DNA of 31,875 bases, from the NCBI GenBank assembly GCA_943704415.1, contig CALSCO010000384.1:1-31875 (forward strand), in the 5' to 3' direction. This stretch comes from Parvularia atlantis (lineage: Eukaryota > Opisthokonta > Rotosphaerida). The notes under the pieces are model-generated. The model ran no database searches and had not been told where the DNA came from. It saw only the letters and a program-made list of their open reading frames with translations. The stretch's first letter is position 1. Each line of letters begins with the position of its first letter. The translations under genes were made by a program, and so were the position numbers. Shown here piece after piece: positions 31,336 to 31,875 of the stretch.

Positions 31336-31875
31336 TTAGAGTTCAAGAGCCGCACGCATTTCGTTCTTGGCCCGCTCGACCTCCCCCTTGTCGTTCTTGT
31401 CAATCTCGGCGACGTTGCCGAGGTCGATCAGGACGGCTTCCACGCCTGCGCCCTGCCCCTGGTGAAGGCCGACGTGCTCCCAGCGGACCTCGTTGTGCCT
31501 GAAGCCGCACTCGGCCATGTGGTCGATCGCCGCGACGGCGGCATGCTTGACGTCGTCCGGCTGGTCGGCGACGGTGCCCTTGCACGTCTTGACGTAGGGC
31601 ATGATGATGACGGGTTGGTTGTTGAGCGTCTGGACGCGCACGTCCTGAGCATCCCAGATCGTCCGCCACAGACCGGCTTCTTGCTCGAAGAGTTCTCTCT
31701 GCTGTTCGGTGGAGAGATTGGAGGACGCGAGGGGCAGCTTGATCACGCAGCCCTTGCCTGGGGCGATCTTGTCCTTGTCAGAAGGGACCGTCGATGCCAG
31801 GTAGGCCTGGCCGTTGCAGCCCGCGCCGAGGAAGAGCAGAAGCATGAAGTTCTTGAACTGACTGGATGGAAACTC
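31336..31875 (-). CDS. Kinase-like domain protein, crinkler-type affinity, partial
   Basis: The frame is open from the window edge, so the N-terminal part is missing; 179 residues are visible. They show an atypical protein-kinase-like layout. There is a Gly-rich loop (FLGAGCNGQAYLA), a VIK lysine (GCVIKLPL), a helix with glutamate (RELFEQEAGLW), and a hinge-like PVIIMPYVKT. A catalytic-loop counterpart HNEVRWEHVGL follows, and IDLGNVAEI stands in for DFG. The R/D-W-x-H-V and IDL(G) pairing resembles the dispersed kinase-like domains seen at the C-terminus of crinkler-type proteins in oomycetes, chytrids and other protists. That link is inference from pattern. It has no intron in the visible part and a more mixed codon use and lower GC than the other genes, which suggests transfer or a fast-evolving multigene family. 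No HRD motif is present, so activity is uncertain. Confidence 0.6.
   Translation of the reverse strand, partial: EFPSSQFKNFMLLLFLGAGCNGQAYLASTVPSDKDKIAPGKGCVIKLPLASSNLSTEQQRELFEQEAGLWRTIWDAQDVRVQTLNNQPVIIMPYVKTCKGTVADQPDDVKHAAVAAIDHMAECGFRHNEVRWEHVGLHQGQGAGVEAVLIDLGNVAEIDKNDKGEVERAKNEMRAALEL

Noticed and set aside
1-31875. Retroelements, DNA transposons, tRNA or rRNA genes
   Set aside because: I found no reverse transcriptase, integrase or transposase motif, no terminal repeats, and no tRNA-like box pair I would trust by eye.

Overview
The window comes from a compact, very GC-rich eukaryotic nuclear genome. Every recognisable gene but one is interrupted by short spliceosomal introns, mostly 45-90 nt. 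The donor is usually GTGCGY. A CTGAC, CTCAC or CTAAY branch-like motif lies shortly upstream of an acceptor such as GCGCGCAG, with almost no pyrimidine tract. The gene set (LCB2, MOT1/BTAF1, ABCF1-like, SMP protein, PH-FYVE-CH, RGS, GATA factor, mL53) fits a free-living or parasitic unicellular eukaryote of opisthokont, amoebozoan or apusomonad grade. I cannot place the species from sequence alone. Third codon positions are strongly G/C.

Layout. 1-1655 (+): an unrecognised, mostly disordered protein. 1879-3435 (-): an EXD1-type Lsm plus DEDDy 3'-5' exonuclease. It is divergent from 3680-5864 (+), the LCB2 subunit of serine palmitoyltransferase. 6026-8181 (-): a membrane-anchored SMP lipid-transfer protein. 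8310-10734 (-): a PH-FYVE-CH protein. It is divergent from 10991-18015 (+), the TBP-removing ATPase MOT1/BTAF1. 18202-21780 (-): an ABCF1-like ABC protein, converging on MOT1 across a tandem repeat. 21840-24664 (+): an unrecognised polytopic membrane protein. 24710-about 25478 (-): an RGS-domain protein. 25479-26567: about 1.1 kb with no gene seen. 26568-28140 (+): a single-finger GATA factor. 28392-28805 (-): mitochondrial ribosomal protein mL53. 29098-30316 (+): a cell-surface type I membrane protein. 30317-31335: a gene-poor stretch with a decayed reading frame. 31336-31875 (-): a kinase-like domain running off the window edge, different in style from all other genes.

The genes are mostly housekeeping and do not form one pathway. 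Three neighbours touch membrane lipids: LCB2 makes the sphingoid base at the ER, the SMP protein should move lipids at ER contact sites, and the FYVE protein should read PI3P on endosomes. This may be chance. Promoters are short (59-292 bp between divergent starts) and convergent ends nearly touch (45-223 bp), so the genome is densely packed until about 30.3 kb, where density drops.

The items most worth a second look are: matching 62-nt introns at the same codon of both Walker B motifs in the ABCF gene; a 19-nt microexon in the same gene; a repeat that spans the MOT1/ABCF gap and contains the ABCF stop codon; the PH-FYVE-CH architecture; an EXD1 homologue that keeps its catalytic acids; the orphan membrane protein; and the atypical kinase-like gene at the edge.
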